Below, piece after piece: positions 1-8,867 of a stretch of DNA of 34,885 nt (position 1 is its first letter; the number at the start of each line of letters is the position of its first letter). The stretch comes from an uncultured Prevotellaceae bacterium (GTDB lineage: Bacteria > Bacteroidota > Bacteroidia > Bacteroidales > Muribaculaceae). Both the position numbers and the translations under genes were made by a program. The stretch covers positions 1-34,885 of the forward strand of contig CAJLWM010000016.1 of assembly GCA_905210415.1 (NCBI GenBank), in the 5' to 3' direction. The notes under the pieces were generated by a model. It was not told the DNA's origin, did no database searches, and saw only the letters and a program-made list of their open reading frames with translations.

Positions 1-28
1 AATCACTTCATATGCCATCTTATTTTTG

Positions 29-118
29 GGGACATTTACTGAATGTCCCTAATTAGTTTACGAAACACTTCACTAGAGAGGGGCTGCAACATCAGTTGTT
101 GTAGTCCCTCAATCTTTT
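29..118 (+). terminator. Stacked hairpins, 3' end of an upstream + strand transcript
   Basis: Two hairpins follow each other. The first has GGGACATT (29-36) pairing with AATGTCCC (42-49). The second has a 14-bp stem (78-91 with 97-110, loop TCAGT). Its two non-Watson-Crick pairs are G-U only if the + strand is transcribed; on the other strand they would be C-A mismatches. It is followed by AATCTTTT. This points to the terminator region of a gene lying before the window on the + strand. The T tract is weak, so the exact end point is uncertain. Confidence 0.45.
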
Positions 119-170
119 CCAGCTTACTTGCACGATGATTTGCTCTTACAACGCAAATTGATACCGTCAC

Positions 171-214
171 CACAAAAAACAATCAACGCACCGAAGCAGG
201 ATGCTCCGATGCGT
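171..214 (-). terminator. Rho-independent terminator of the first ompA-like gene
   Basis: Read on the - strand, a 13-bp stem (202-214 with 186-198, loop of 3) containing G-U wobbles is followed by a T-rich run (complement of 171-185, including TTTTTT). It lies about 40 bases after the stop codon of the OmpA-family gene that ends at 254, as expected for its intrinsic terminator. Confidence 0.75.
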
Positions 215-253
215 CAATTTTATTATTTACCCGGGAAATTCCCCGCTGATGTC

Positions 254-1513
254 TTACTTCTTTTCGTGAACTGTCACAGCACGGTCGAGTGATGCGCACT
301 TAGCACCGAAGTTAGTAAGGTTGCCATCATTGATAGTTGTTTCAAGACGATCTGCCTTAACACCCTTCTTAACAAGAGCACTCTTAACGTTAGCAACACG
401 GCCCTTGCGGAGGCGAGTGTTAATCTTATCGTTACCAGTGTAGTTGTCAGCCCAACCAGTGAGCAAGTATTCCTTATCAGATTCCTTCATCACCTCAGCA
501 ACAGCATTCACAACCTTGCCTTGAACACCAGTGATAGCAGTCTTTCCAATTGGGAAATATACAGTAGCCAAAGGAGCATTGTCGTCCTTTTCTACCACTT
601 CTGGCTTACGGTTCAAGCAGTCGCGAAGTTGCTTTTCAAGGTCAGCGATTTTAGCCTCTGCAGCTTGCAAGCGAGTAGCCAAAGCATCACCTTCAGCATC
701 GGTGTACTTCCATGTTGGGCATACAGCAGTTGTAGGGCCGTTCCATGTAGTCTTGCCGAAGTTATAGCCAAGACCGAGCAATACATTCAAGTTACAGTTA
801 CGAGTATCCACGATATCGTCGAAGTTTGCTTGGATATAGTCGAAGCGAACGTCCAAAAGGATGTCAACACGCTTTGAAACGGCAAACTTATTCAATATAC
901 CAAGGTGAACATTCAAGCTTCTTGAACGAGCATATTTCCACTTAGCATCGTTGCTAAGGTCTGCAACTTCACGGTCAACATACATATTATTTGCAGCACC
1001 AGCCTTTGCAAATGGGAAATAAACACCAGTACCCAAGTAGAAGATACCGTTATAAACGCGTTCTGGCTTATAACCCAACCACCAGTTAGTAAGGTTGAGC
1101 AAAGCGTCGATTTGAGGACCAACATACCATACCTTCTGAGCAAAATAGCCGTCCTCTGTGATGTTGAGATCTGGACGAAGACCCATATCACCACGATCAT
1201 GCATAAAGCCGTCAGCAGCGCCCTTTGCAAGGAATGCCGAAGCACCAGCTCTCACACCAAATACTGGAGAGAACCACTTACCTAACTTCAGATCAAACGA
1301 ACCGCCGATACGATTAGTGAATTTGTCAACGTGTGTGTCATTAGGACTCATAAATACATTAGCACCGGCTTCTATGTTCAAGAACCAGTTGTTTGGCGCC
1401 TTATTGATGAGCAAGCCTTGTGAAGGATCCTCTACATAAGTCACCTCTTGCGCATTAGCTGCAAACCCTGCAGTGGCAAGAATCATGGCAAAAAGTAAAG
1501 TAAACTTTTTCAT
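254..1513 (-). CDS. OmpA family outer membrane protein (paralogue 1)
   Basis: A 419-residue outer membrane protein. A signal peptide (hydrophobic residues 4-20, cleavage near ANA-QEV) is followed by about 230 residues rich in alternating aromatic and hydrophobic strands, likely a beta-barrel. A short coiled-coil-like linker with a Cys follows (near residues 263-310, ending in CLNRKPEVVEKDD). The C-terminal OmpA peptidoglycan-binding domain includes GWADNYTGNDKINTRLRKGR, which carries the Asp and Arg expected to contact peptidoglycan. The family links the outer membrane to the cell wall. The next gene upstream (1635-2840) is a close paralogue in the same orientation. By analogy with the tandem Omp40/Omp41 (Pgm6/Pgm7) genes of Porphyromonas gingivalis, which form hetero-oligomers, the two products may assemble together; this is inference. 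The start at 1513 gives a clean MKK signal peptide. Confidence 0.9.
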   Translation of the reverse strand: MKKFTLLFAMILATAGFAANAQEVTYVEDPSQGLLINKAPNNWFLNIEAGANVFMSPNDTHVDKFTNRIGGSFDLKLGKWFSPVFGVRAGASAFLAKGAADGFMHDRGDMGLRPDLNITEDGYFAQKVWYVGPQIDALLNLTNWWLGYKPERVYNGIFYLGTGVYFPFAKAGAANNMYVDREVADLSNDAKWKYARSRSLNVHLGILNKFAVSKRVDILLDVRFDYIQANFDDIVDTRNCNLNVLLGLGYNFGKTTWNGPTTAVCPTWKYTDAEGDALATRLQAAEAKIADLEKQLRDCLNRKPEVVEKDDNAPLATVYFPIGKTAITGVQGKVVNAVAEVMKESDKEYLLTGWADNYTGNDKINTRLRKGRVANVKSALVKKGVKADRLETTINDGNLTNFGAKCASLDRAVTVHEKK

Positions 1514-1554
1514 ATTTCTATTCTTTATCAGTTATTTTTCGTAGTATTTTTATA

Positions 1555-1613
1555 AGAAAAAGAAAAAGTTCAGTGCAGGAAACACTTTTACAAGCATCCA
1601 CCCAACACTGAAC
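1555..1613 (-). terminator. Probable terminator between the two ompA-like genes
   Basis: On the - strand GTTCAGTG (complement of 1606-1613) pairs with CACTGAAC (complement of 1568-1575), followed by TTTTTCTTTTTC. The loop is about 30 bases, longer than usual. It sits just after the stop of the paralogue ending at 1635, so the two genes may be partly uncoupled in expression. Confidence 0.6.
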
Positions 1614-1634
1614 CCTTATTCTTTATATCTTATC

Positions 1635-2840
1635 TTACTTAGCTTCGTTGATAGTTACAGCACGGTCAAGCGATGCACTCTTAGCGCCAAACTTAGTAAG
1701 GTTACCATCGTTAATTTGAGCATCGAGGCGATCAGCCTTTACACCCTTCTTAACGAGAGCCTTCTTAACGCCGTTCACACGGTCCTTGCGGAGCTTAGCA
1801 TTGATCTTATCGCTACCAGTGTAGTTGTCAGCCCAACCAGTAAGAACGTAGTTCTTGTCTGATTCCTTCATAAGGTTAGCAACAGCGTTTACAATCTTGG
1901 TGTTAACACCAGTGATCTTAGACTTGCCGATTGGATAGTAGATAGTAGCCAAAGGAGCATCGTCCTTCTCAACTACTTCTGGCTTGCGGTTCAAGCAGTC
2001 GCGAAGTTGCTTTTCGAGGTCAGCAATCTTAGCTTCAGCAGCTTGCAAGCGTGCAGCCAATGCATCACCTTCAGCATCGGTGTACTTCCAAGTTGGGCAT
2101 ACAGCTGTGACAGGAGCCTTCCATTCAGTCTTACCGAAGTTGTAACCAAGACCTACCAATGCAGCAGCATACAAGTTACGAGTCTTTTCAGTATCGAAGT
2201 GTTCTTGAACCAAGTCGCAACGCAAGTCAAGAAGAATGTCAACGCGCTTTGAAACGGCAAACTTGTTCAACAAACCGAGACGCATGCTCAAGTTGTGAGA
2301 GTCAGCATAATCAAATGACCACTTATCTTCTCTTGGATCCTTAGCAGTAACGAAGTTTACGCCAGCACCCAAATAAAGGATACCATTGTAAACACGGTTT
2401 GGTTTGTAGCCACACCACCAGTTAGTAAGGTTGAGCATTACGTCAAAAGTAGGACCAACTTGCACAGCCTTTTGAGAAAGCATATCGCTACCGTCAGCAT
2501 AATTCAGATCTGGACGGATACCAAGGTCATTGCTTAAACCCTTAGCAGCACCTTTTACGAGATACAAATCAACACCACCTCTGACACCTACTACTGGAGA
2601 GAACCATTTGCCGACTGACAATTGGAATGAATAACCAATGCGATCGCCAAATTTATCAACACTCTTGTCGTTTGGACTCATCAGAACACCAGCACCACCT
2701 TCAAGTTGGATAAACCAGTTGTCCTTAAAATTGTTAAGAAGATAACCTTGTGCAGGATCTTCTACATAGGTAACTTCTTGTGCGTTCACAGAAGAAACCG
2801 CCATTGCGCATAATGCAGCAATCAAAGCAATCTTTTTCAT
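1635..2840 (-). CDS. OmpA family outer membrane protein (paralogue 2)
   Basis: A 401-residue paralogue of the protein encoded at 254-1513 with the same plan: signal peptide cleaved near VNA-QEV, an N-terminal barrel-like region, a short coiled linker, and a C-terminal OmpA domain (GWADNYTGSDKINAKLRKDR). The mature N-termini share QEVTYVEDP. The linker from AVCPTWKYTDAEGD to RKPEVVEKDD is almost identical between the two proteins, while the barrel region has diverged more. The extra-barrel parts are therefore either under strong constraint or recently homogenised. It is the promoter-proximal gene of the pair and is probably abundant, as OmpA-like proteins usually are. It anchors the outer membrane to peptidoglycan. 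Confidence 0.9.
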   Translation of the reverse strand: MKKIALIAALCAMAVSSVNAQEVTYVEDPAQGYLLNNFKDNWFIQLEGGAGVLMSPNDKSVDKFGDRIGYSFQLSVGKWFSPVVGVRGGVDLYLVKGAAKGLSNDLGIRPDLNYADGSDMLSQKAVQVGPTFDVMLNLTNWWCGYKPNRVYNGILYLGAGVNFVTAKDPREDKWSFDYADSHNLSMRLGLLNKFAVSKRVDILLDLRCDLVQEHFDTEKTRNLYAAALVGLGYNFGKTEWKAPVTAVCPTWKYTDAEGDALAARLQAAEAKIADLEKQLRDCLNRKPEVVEKDDAPLATIYYPIGKSKITGVNTKIVNAVANLMKESDKNYVLTGWADNYTGSDKINAKLRKDRVNGVKKALVKKGVKADRLDAQINDGNLTKFGAKSASLDRAVTINEAK

Positions 2841-2898
2841 AGATTTTGAATTAAAATATTTATGTTAAATTTACCTTTTATTTCAAAAACATTTTGTG

Positions 2899-2906
2899 CA
2901 AATTTA
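2899..2906 (-). promoter_or_regulatory. Candidate -7 box of the ompA pair
   Basis: On the - strand this reads TAAATTTG, a match to the Bacteroidetes -7 consensus TAnnTTTG, about 60 bases before the start codon at 2840. No clear TTTG box is found 19-21 bases further upstream, so the call rests on one element only. Confidence 0.4.
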
Positions 2907-2987
2907 CAAATAATTTCGAATAACGCACTAATAGTTAATATATTTTTTGCGATTTTTCTTAAATTATTTTCATTCGCACAATTTTAA

Positions 2988-5024
2988 TTAGTTACATTTT
3001 TTAAGAAATAGCTCTATTTCCTTGGCAATATTGTCGGCTGTGAAACCAAACTTTTCATCAAGCACCTTATATGGAGCCGATGCGCCGAAGTGGTCTAAGC
3101 CATACACAATGCCGTTTGCTCCTACCACACGATAGAGAGTAGAAGGCAAACCTGCAGTGAGACCAAATACCTTCACGCCTTCTGGGATAACCTCCTTGCG
3201 ATATTCTTCACTTTGGTTGAAGAACAAGCCGATTGATGGCACAGAAACGATTTGTGCCTTCAAGCCCTTAGCTTGGAGCAATTCGTTGGCAGCCACAAGT
3301 GTAGCAACTTCCGAGCCGTTACCCACGAGCACCACATCAGGATTCTCAGCCTTAAGCACCACATAAGCACCCTTTTGGGCTTGCAATGCTTCCTCATAAC
3401 GGTTGCCATTCATTGCAGGAAGGTCAACTACATTTTGACGTGAAAGAATCAACGCTGTTGGAGTGAGAGTATTCTCCATAGCCATCTTCCAAGCCACTGT
3501 GGCCTCAGCAGCATCGGCAGGACGAAGCACAAGCACGCTGTTGCGACCTGCGTGGTTCTTCAATTCTTCGAGCAAACGGATTTGAGCCTCTTGCTCAACT
3601 GGTTCGTGAGTAGGTCCGTCTTCGCCCACGCGGAATGCGTCGTGCGACCAAACGAATTTCACTGGCAATTGCATCAATGCCGACATACGCACTGCCGGCT
3701 TCATGTAATCGCTAAACACGAAGAATGTAGCGCAAGCGCAAATCATACCACCATGAAGCACCATACCGTTCATGATGGCTGTCATTGTCAATTCCGACAC
3801 ACCTGCATGCAAGAATGCGCCGCGGAAATCGCGTGGAGCAAATGCGCCAACCACCTTCAAGAATGCTTCAGTCTTATCACTATTAGCCAAGTCGGCCGAC
3901 GATACCACCATATTGCCAACCTTTTCGCCAAGCACCTTCAGCACATCAGCCGACGCAGTGCGAGTGGCAACATTTGGCTTGTGAGTAATAGCAGAATAGT
4001 CGATATCTGCCACCTTACCAGCTATATAATCATTCAAAGTCTTAGCAGCATCTGGATTTTCAGCAGCCCAAGCCTCTTGTGCAGCCTTACGCTCAGCCAC
4101 GATGCGCTTGAGTTCTTCGGCACGCTTAGCATAGAGGTCGGCCACTTCTGGGAAAATCGCCCATGGATTTGCAGCATCGCCGCCAAGATTTTCCACTGTC
4201 TTTTCATAGGAAGCACCAGATGAGCTCAATGGTTGTCCGTGTGTGCTGCACTTACCTTCAAAGTTTTCGCCGTCGGCAGTCACGCAACCCTTACCCATAA
4301 TTGTCTCACCGATAATCAGGGTTGGACGTTTTTGCTCAGCATTAGCAGTTTCAAGAGCACCGATCAACGCGTTTGCGTCAGTGCCGTCAATCTCAATCAC
4401 GTTCCAGTTCCATGCGCGATATTTTGCAGCAGTGTCTTCAGCAGAAACAGCGTCGCAGTCGGTTGACAATTGCACTGAGTTGCTGTCGTAGAACATGATT
4501 AAGTTGTTCAAGCCAAGATAACCGGCGATACGGCCAGCACCTTGCGAGATTTCTTCTTGCACACCACCGTCGGAAATAAATGCATAGGTCTTATGTGCCC
4601 ACACCTCGCCGAAACGAGCCACGAAGAAGCGCTCAGCAATAGCTGCGCCCACTGCCATCACATGACCTTGGCCCAACGGACCAGACGTGTTTTCCACGCC
4701 ATGCATTGGGTCAACTTCTGGGTGACCAGGAGTGACGCTACCCCATTGACGGAATTGTTGCAAATCTTCTATCGAATATTTACCTGTCAGCGCCAAAACG
4801 CCATACAACATTGGTGACTGGTGACCTGGATCAAGGAAGAATCTGTCACGAGAAAACCACATTGGGTCGTTTGGGTCTGTTACCAAAAACTTAGAATAAA
4901 GCACATTTACGAAATCAGCACCGCCCATAGAACCACCCGGGTGTCCCGACTTTGCTTTTTCTACCATAGATGCAGCAAGTATTCTTATGTTATTTGCTGC
5001 TCTTTCATATACATTTATTGCCAT
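2988..5024 (-). CDS. tkt: Transketolase
   Basis: A full-length transketolase of 678 residues with start [12 protein letters not shown] at 5024. An in-frame ATG at 5057 would add 11 residues not expected for the family. It moves two-carbon units between sugar phosphates in the non-oxidative pentose phosphate pathway, using thiamine diphosphate and a divalent metal. Visible features are KSGHPGG and the thiamine-diphosphate fold with SDGGVQEE followed by an Asn in [10 protein letters not shown]. The central domain has the [12 protein letters not shown] region and the PTHEPVEQ substrate loop, and the C-terminal domain ends near residue 678. The usual GDG of the cofactor motif is SDG here, but the metal-binding Asp and Asn are kept. 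It stands alone between two - strand genes. It shares no obvious terminator with the ompA pair. Confidence 0.95.
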   Translation of the reverse strand: MAINVYERAANNIRILAASMVEKAKSGHPGGSMGGADFVNVLYSKFLVTDPNDPMWFSRDRFFLDPGHQSPMLYGVLALTGKYSIEDLQQFRQWGSVTPGHPEVDPMHGVENTSGPLGQGHVMAVGAAIAERFFVARFGEVWAHKTYAFISDGGVQEEISQGAGRIAGYLGLNNLIMFYDSNSVQLSTDCDAVSAEDTAAKYRAWNWNVIEIDGTDANALIGALETANAEQKRPTLIIGETIMGKGCVTADGENFEGKCSTHGQPLSSSGASYEKTVENLGGDAANPWAIFPEVADLYAKRAEELKRIVAERKAAQEAWAAENPDAAKTLNDYIAGKVADIDYSAITHKPNVATRTASADVLKVLGEKVGNMVVSSADLANSDKTEAFLKVVGAFAPRDFRGAFLHAGVSELTMTAIMNGMVLHGGMICACATFFVFSDYMKPAVRMSALMQLPVKFVWSHDAFRVGEDGPTHEPVEQEAQIRLLEELKNHAGRNSVLVLRPADAAEATVAWKMAMENTLTPTALILSRQNVVDLPAMNGNRYEEALQAQKGAYVVLKAENPDVVLVGNGSEVATLVAANELLQAKGLKAQIVSVPSIGLFFNQSEEYRKEVIPEGVKVFGLTAGLPSTLYRVVGANGIVYGLDHFGASAPYKVLDEKFGFTADNIAKEIELFLKKCN

Positions 5025-5070
5025 ATTTATTTGTTTGAATATATTTCTACGCACCATATCAAATCTACTA

Positions 5071-5078
5071 CAAATATA
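5071..5078 (-). promoter_or_regulatory. Candidate -7 box of transketolase
   Basis: The - strand reads TATATTTG (TAnnTTTG consensus), 46 bases before the chosen start at 5024. A TTTG box is not evident at the standard spacing. Confidence 0.35.
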
Positions 5079-5152
5079 ACACTTATATTCATATAACTTG
5101 TTCTATCCGACTAAAAATTTATCATCTATATTCACGCAAAATAGGTCAAAAC

Positions 5153-5204
5153 CACAAAAAAGGACATCGGCACCCGGAAACAAATAAATTTCCAGATGCC
5201 GATG
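5153..5204 (-). terminator. Rho-independent terminator of the MFS transporter gene
   Basis: A 16-bp stem (5189-5204 with 5165-5180, loop of 8) pairs fully only when the - strand is transcribed, using G-U wobbles. It is followed on that strand by CCTTTTTTGTGG. It lies about 45 bases after the stop at 5249. Confidence 0.8.
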
Positions 5205-5248
5205 CTATGATTTACCGCGGAAATCTCCGCAAAATATGCTTTGTATGA

Positions 5249-6544
5249 TTATTCCACAGGGATGTCGGTGTTGACGTTCTTCGAGCCAACGAGAGCGAAG
5301 AACAAGATGTAAGCAGCGCATGCCAATGGCACGAAGAAGCTCGCAAGATAGCTGCCAGTAATGTCAGCCACAAGACCTTGAATACCCACCATCACTGCGA
5401 AACCAAACACCATTGTCATAAACACACCCGAAGCAACTGCGGTGTACTTGCCAAGGCCTTCTGTAGCGAGGTTGAAGATACCGCCCCACATCACTGAAGC
5501 GCAAAGACCTACGAGTAAGAACATCAAGATGCCAACTGGAATGCTACCCCATACCAACACAAGATTTGCATAGTCGATACCAGGAATGCTAACAGTGATA
5601 TCTGTAGGCAACACGATACCCAAAGCCAAAAGGATTACGGCTGTAGTGCTTACAAACGAAATCATGCCCTTTGAAGAAACTTTTCCACCTACTACACCAC
5701 CTACGAAACGGCCAATGAGCATAAGCAAGAAATAGATAGCACCAAGAGTGCCGCAATAACCAGCGTCCATTGCAAGGCCTGGAGTAGCAGCATCGGTTGC
5801 CGAAGTCAAATATTGAAGGATGTATGTTGGAGGGCCCACTTCCACTGCACCGTAGAATGCGATAGCAATGATACCAAGCTTGAAGTGACGGAATGAGAAT
5901 GCTGAGTATTTTGGTTTTTCAGCAACCTTTTCTTCTTCCTTTTCAATCTTTTGTGGTTCTTCAATCTTAGTGAAGAGGATTACAATGAATGCCACAACGA
6001 AGATAGCAAGCGCAATCATCAACGCTGGAGTAGCGTCAGAGATTTTTGCCTTTGCGGCATCGCCAATCAATGCACCCATGATAATGTACACTGCCACAGC
6101 AGCTGTAGAGTTAAACACACCACCGATTTGAATCAATTGGTTGCCTTCGTTACCGCCACCACCGAGAAGGTTAAGCATAGGGTTAACTACAGTATTAAGC
6201 ATACACATGCAGAAGCCTGAAATGAATGCACCAATCAAATAAACGGCAAAGCCCATAGAGCCGCTAAGCCATTGCACGAGGATGCCCACGATACCTACAA
6301 TCAAAGCCAAAAGAGCAGTCTTCTTATAACCCATCTTCTTGATAAGGATACCTGAAGGAACACCCATTACAAGGTAAGCCATAAAGTTGCCATAGTTGCC
6401 TATTTGGGAAAGGAAGTTACTTGCACCGAATTGGTTCTTAACGATAACAGCCATCGGCGAACACAAGTTGGTCACAAAAGCGATCATTGCAAAAAGAGCA
6501 ATCATCACTAAGATTGCGCCCCATTGTTTTGTTTTGTTACTCAT
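5249..6544 (-). CDS. FucP-like sugar MFS transporter
   Basis: A 431-residue inner membrane protein with about 12 hydrophobic segments and a central cytoplasmic loop rich in Glu and Lys (IEEPQKIEKEEEKVAEKPKY, near residues 195-215), the classic layout of the major facilitator superfamily. The segment NTVVNPMLNLLGG followed by FNSTAAVAVYIIMGALIG resembles the conserved Asn-Pro and Asn-Ser helices of the FucP/GluP sugar:proton symporter branch. The substrate is probably a monosaccharide, but nothing in the sequence identifies it. Neighbouring transketolase is only loosely suggestive of sugar metabolism. The gene has its own terminator and a 372-base upstream gap, so it is probably monocistronic. 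Confidence 0.8.
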   Translation of the reverse strand: MSNKTKQWGAILVMIALFAMIAFVTNLCSPMAVIVKNQFGASNFLSQIGNYGNFMAYLVMGVPSGILIKKMGYKKTALLALIVGIVGILVQWLSGSMGFAVYLIGAFISGFCMCMLNTVVNPMLNLLGGGGNEGNQLIQIGGVFNSTAAVAVYIIMGALIGDAAKAKISDATPALMIALAIFVVAFIVILFTKIEEPQKIEKEEEKVAEKPKYSAFSFRHFKLGIIAIAFYGAVEVGPPTYILQYLTSATDAATPGLAMDAGYCGTLGAIYFLLMLIGRFVGGVVGGKVSSKGMISFVSTTAVILLALGIVLPTDITVSIPGIDYANLVLVWGSIPVGILMFLLVGLCASVMWGGIFNLATEGLGKYTAVASGVFMTMVFGFAVMVGIQGLVADITGSYLASFFVPLACAAYILFFALVGSKNVNTDIPVE

Positions 6545-6916
6545 CTTAAATTTTGTTATATTATTGATATTTAGTTAATTATTTTTTAGGTTTAGCGTTA
6601 CAATATACACAAAGCATTTAGTGATAAGGTTATACGCCTACACATTTCACTTGTAAAGTTAGTCTTTTTTTTTGAATTTGGCTATAAACTACACACAAAA
6701 GAGAAAAAGGGAGCGAAAAATTGTCCTTTTTCAACCCAATTCGGGCATTAGGGTTTGGCAGGATTTCGGAATTTTAGAAGTGCAGATTTTGATTGATTTT
6801 TAATGAGTAATAGCAAGCTATTGCGAGTTAAAAACAAGCAAAAGATGCCTTATAAAAGCCGAAAGACTCCAAGCAGTAGTTTTTTTCACATATACGACCT
6901 AATGACCAATTTGGGT
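6545..6916. other. 372-base gap with no recognised gene
   Basis: This AT-rich stretch separates the MFS gene from yggS. It should hold the MFS promoter, but only a near match to a -7 box is visible (TAACTTTA on the - strand, 6653-6660). A small 7-bp hairpin (6807-6824) has no T tract. No tRNA, riboswitch fold or convincing small ORF was seen. Confidence 0.5.
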
Positions 6917-7585
6917 TCAATACTCCCTTATTCCAAATATGGTAGTGCCTATTCTCACCATCGTAGAGCCTTCGGCTATCGCCAAATGATAGTCGTCGCT
7001 CATGCCCATGCTGAGTTCGCAAAACTCCGCATTGTTGCGGTAGCAGCCTTGCTTGAGATACTCAAACGCACGATGCGCCTCGGCGAATTCCTTACGGATT
7101 TCTGCCTCGTCGTCGGTATTGGTGGCCATTGCCATCAATCCCACCACTCGCACATTAGGCATCGCAGCCAATTGGCCTTCGTTTGCAAGAGCCTCAAGCT
7201 CGTCTATGGCGAAGCCAAATTTCTCAACCTCTTGCGCCACATGCACCTGAAGCAGCACATCCACCACCCTATCAATGCGGGCAGCCTCCTTGTTGATGCA
7301 CTGAAGCAACTTAAGTGAGTCAACACTGTGTATCAGATGCACATGCGGCACGAGCTGGCGCACCTTATTGGTTTGCAAATGTCCTATAAAGTGCCACTGC
7401 ACATCGCTCGGCATAGCACCCACCTTCTGCGCCAATTCTTGCACTCGGCTCTCGCCGAAAAGTCGCTGGCCTGCATCATAGGCCTGCATCAATTTTTCTA
7501 CAGGATGAAACTTCGACACTGCCACCAATTTCACTCCCGATGGCAATTCTGAAGCAATCCTTCTCACTTCATCTGCAATCGACAT
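6917..7585 (-). CDS. yggS: YggS family pyridoxal-phosphate homeostasis protein
   Basis: A 222-residue protein of the YggS/PROSC family, single-domain alanine-racemase-fold proteins that bind pyridoxal 5'-phosphate and buffer its level rather than catalyse a known reaction. The PLP lysine lies in VAVSKFHP (Lys25). It is followed by the family signatures GESRVQE, WHFIGHLQTNK and IHSVDS, and near the C-terminus SMGMSDDYHLAI and GSTMVRIGTTIFG, which form the phosphate cup. The length is close to that of bacterial homologues. The upstream gene (DUF4494) ends 16 bases before this start in the same direction, so the two are probably cotranscribed. The protein should be cytosolic. Confidence 0.93.
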   Translation of the reverse strand: MSIADEVRRIASELPSGVKLVAVSKFHPVEKLMQAYDAGQRLFGESRVQELAQKVGAMPSDVQWHFIGHLQTNKVRQLVPHVHLIHSVDSLKLLQCINKEAARIDRVVDVLLQVHVAQEVEKFGFAIDELEALANEGQLAAMPNVRVVGLMAMATNTDDEAEIRKEFAEAHRAFEYLKQGCYRNNAEFCELSMGMSDDYHLAIAEGSTMVRIGTTIFGIREY

Positions 7586-7601
7586 ATCTTTATTTTTTAG
7601 T

Positions 7602-8048
7602 TTATTCAGCCTTTGCTCCGCTAAGGTCTTCCTTAAACACGTCGAGAATCATAGTCTCGGTGATCGACGCAATTTCGAAATCGCTCATTGTACCCTTCAT
7701 GCCTTCCATAAGGTTTTGCAATGCCTTTGCAAATTCCGAAGCCTGCACATACATATAGCAGCTTGTACGCTTCTCCACACCCTTACGTTCGTCTATGGTG
7801 ATGAAGTTCACCTTAGCTTTATACCACTTATCGCCGTCTTCATCAAAAAAGATTTCGCTCATGCGCACGCGCTTCACCGAATCAACCTTAAATTCGCCAG
7901 AGATATACACTTGCATCTCCTCAATAATACGTGCTTCTGCCTCAGTAAACGACAGTGCGTCAACCAAATATGATTCGCTCACCGACTTCACTGTTGCATC
8001 ACCTGTATTCTTATCGTATTTTACTTTGCATTCAAACCATTGTGCCAT
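7602..8048 (-). CDS. DUF4494 domain-containing protein
   Basis: A 148-residue soluble protein without signal peptide or membrane segment. The opening MAQWFECKVKYDK, the middle YLVDALSFTEAEARI and YKAKVNFITIDE, and the alternating charged and hydrophobic beta-like pattern match the DUF4494 family, which is common in Bacteroidales and has no established function. It lies 16 bases upstream of yggS on the same strand, suggesting a two-gene operon. A possible link to PLP homeostasis or amino acid metabolism is only a neighbourhood inference. Confidence 0.8.
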   Translation of the reverse strand: MAQWFECKVKYDKNTGDATVKSVSESYLVDALSFTEAEARIIEEMQVYISGEFKVDSVKRVRMSEIFFDEDGDKWYKAKVNFITIDERKGVEKRTSCYMYVQASEFAKALQNLMEGMKGTMSDFEIASITETMILDVFKEDLSGAKAE

Positions 8049-8106
8049 AACTATTTACTTTTACCTATTTTTAAATTATTCGTGTTATTTTTTCTTTTAG
8101 TGGATA

Positions 8107-8114
8107 CAAAATTA
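8107..8114 (-). promoter_or_regulatory. Candidate -7 box for the DUF4494-yggS pair
   Basis: The - strand reads TAATTTTG, fitting TAnnTTTG, about 60 bases before the start at 8048. No TTTG partner is seen at standard distance. Confidence 0.35.
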
Positions 8115-8186
8115 AAAACAATTCTCGGTACGGCCGCCATTTTTCGCCCGATTTTTTGCACAAGCACCTATTAACCCCGCTTCAAC

Positions 8187-8217
8187 TTGCACATTAGTTT
8201 TTTCAAGATTAACTTTG
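8187..8217 (+). promoter_or_regulatory. Bacteroidetes-type promoter of the yigZ-like gene
   Basis: TTG (8187-8189), a 20-base spacer, then TAACTTTG (8210-8217) match the -33/-7 pair used by the Bacteroidetes primary sigma factor. The start codon at 8254 lies 36 bases downstream, leaving a short leader. Confidence 0.75.
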
Positions 8218-8253
8218 CACCAAAATTTAGAAAACAATCACACCGACACACTC

Positions 8254-8850
8254 ATGAGCGACTTCTTCAAGACTATCAAGGGCATCTCACAAGGACTATA
8301 CAAAGAGAAGATGAGCAAATTCATCTCCTTTGCCGAACCCGTACAAACTGCCGAAGAAGCCAAAGCCGTAATCAAAAAATATCAAAACCTCTATCACGAC
8401 GCACGCCATGTGTGTTGGGCTTATATGATTGGCACCGACCGAAGCGAATACCTCTCAAACGACAACGGCGAGCCTTCTGGCACCGCCGGCAAACCGATTC
8501 TTGGTCAAATCAACTCTTTTGAGCTAACCAACATTGTGATTGTGGTGATTCGCTATTTCGGAGGCATCAAACTCGGCACTTCGGGCCTGATTGTAGCCTA
8601 CCGTGAAGCCGCTGCCGAAGCCATTCGCGCCGGCGAGATACTGGAATGTCACGAACAAGCATCGGTGACATTCTCGTTTCCCTACCTCAGCATGAACGAC
8701 ATCATGAAAATCATCAAGAGCGAAGACCTACGCATAGTGTCGCAGATTTTCGACAACTCTTGCTCAATGACCGTAGAACTCGACGCCGACAAAGCACCTG
8801 CGCTGAGAACCCGCCTCAGCGACGTGGGCGGAGTGTCGTTCGAAGACTGA
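8254..8850 (+). CDS. YigZ/IMPACT family protein
   Basis: A 198-residue cytosolic protein of the YigZ (UPF0029/IMPACT) family. The N-terminal domain shows the typical run KMSKFISFAEPV, then DARHVCWAYMIG, SNDNGEPSGTAGKPIL and VIVVIRYFGGIKLGTSGLI. A shorter C-terminal ferredoxin-like domain follows (about residues 135-198). Family members are linked to translation control in eukaryotes; the bacterial role is not settled. The start at 8254 (MSDFFKTIKG) is chosen because the in-frame ATG at 8215 lies inside the promoter -7 element. The gene runs convergent to the HAD gene, with 17 bases between their stops and no visible terminator. Confidence 0.9.
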   Translation: MSDFFKTIKGISQGLYKEKMSKFISFAEPVQTAEEAKAVIKKYQNLYHDARHVCWAYMIGTDRSEYLSNDNGEPSGTAGKPILGQINSFELTNIVIVVIRYFGGIKLGTSGLIVAYREAAAEAIRAGEILECHEQASVTFSFPYLSMNDIMKIIKSEDLRIVSQIFDNSCSMTVELDADKAPALRTRLSDVGGVSFED

Positions 8851-8867
8851 CACACCACCCCTATCTA

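Noticed and set aside
3552..4223. A 223-codon open frame antisense to transketolase
   Set aside because: The opposite strand encodes conserved transketolase motifs throughout. The antisense product is Cys/His-rich without family features.
6807..6824. Hairpin AATAGC/GCTATT downstream of yggS
   Set aside because: The flanking sequence is A-rich rather than T-rich in the direction of yggS transcription, and the loop is too tight. No functional call is supported.
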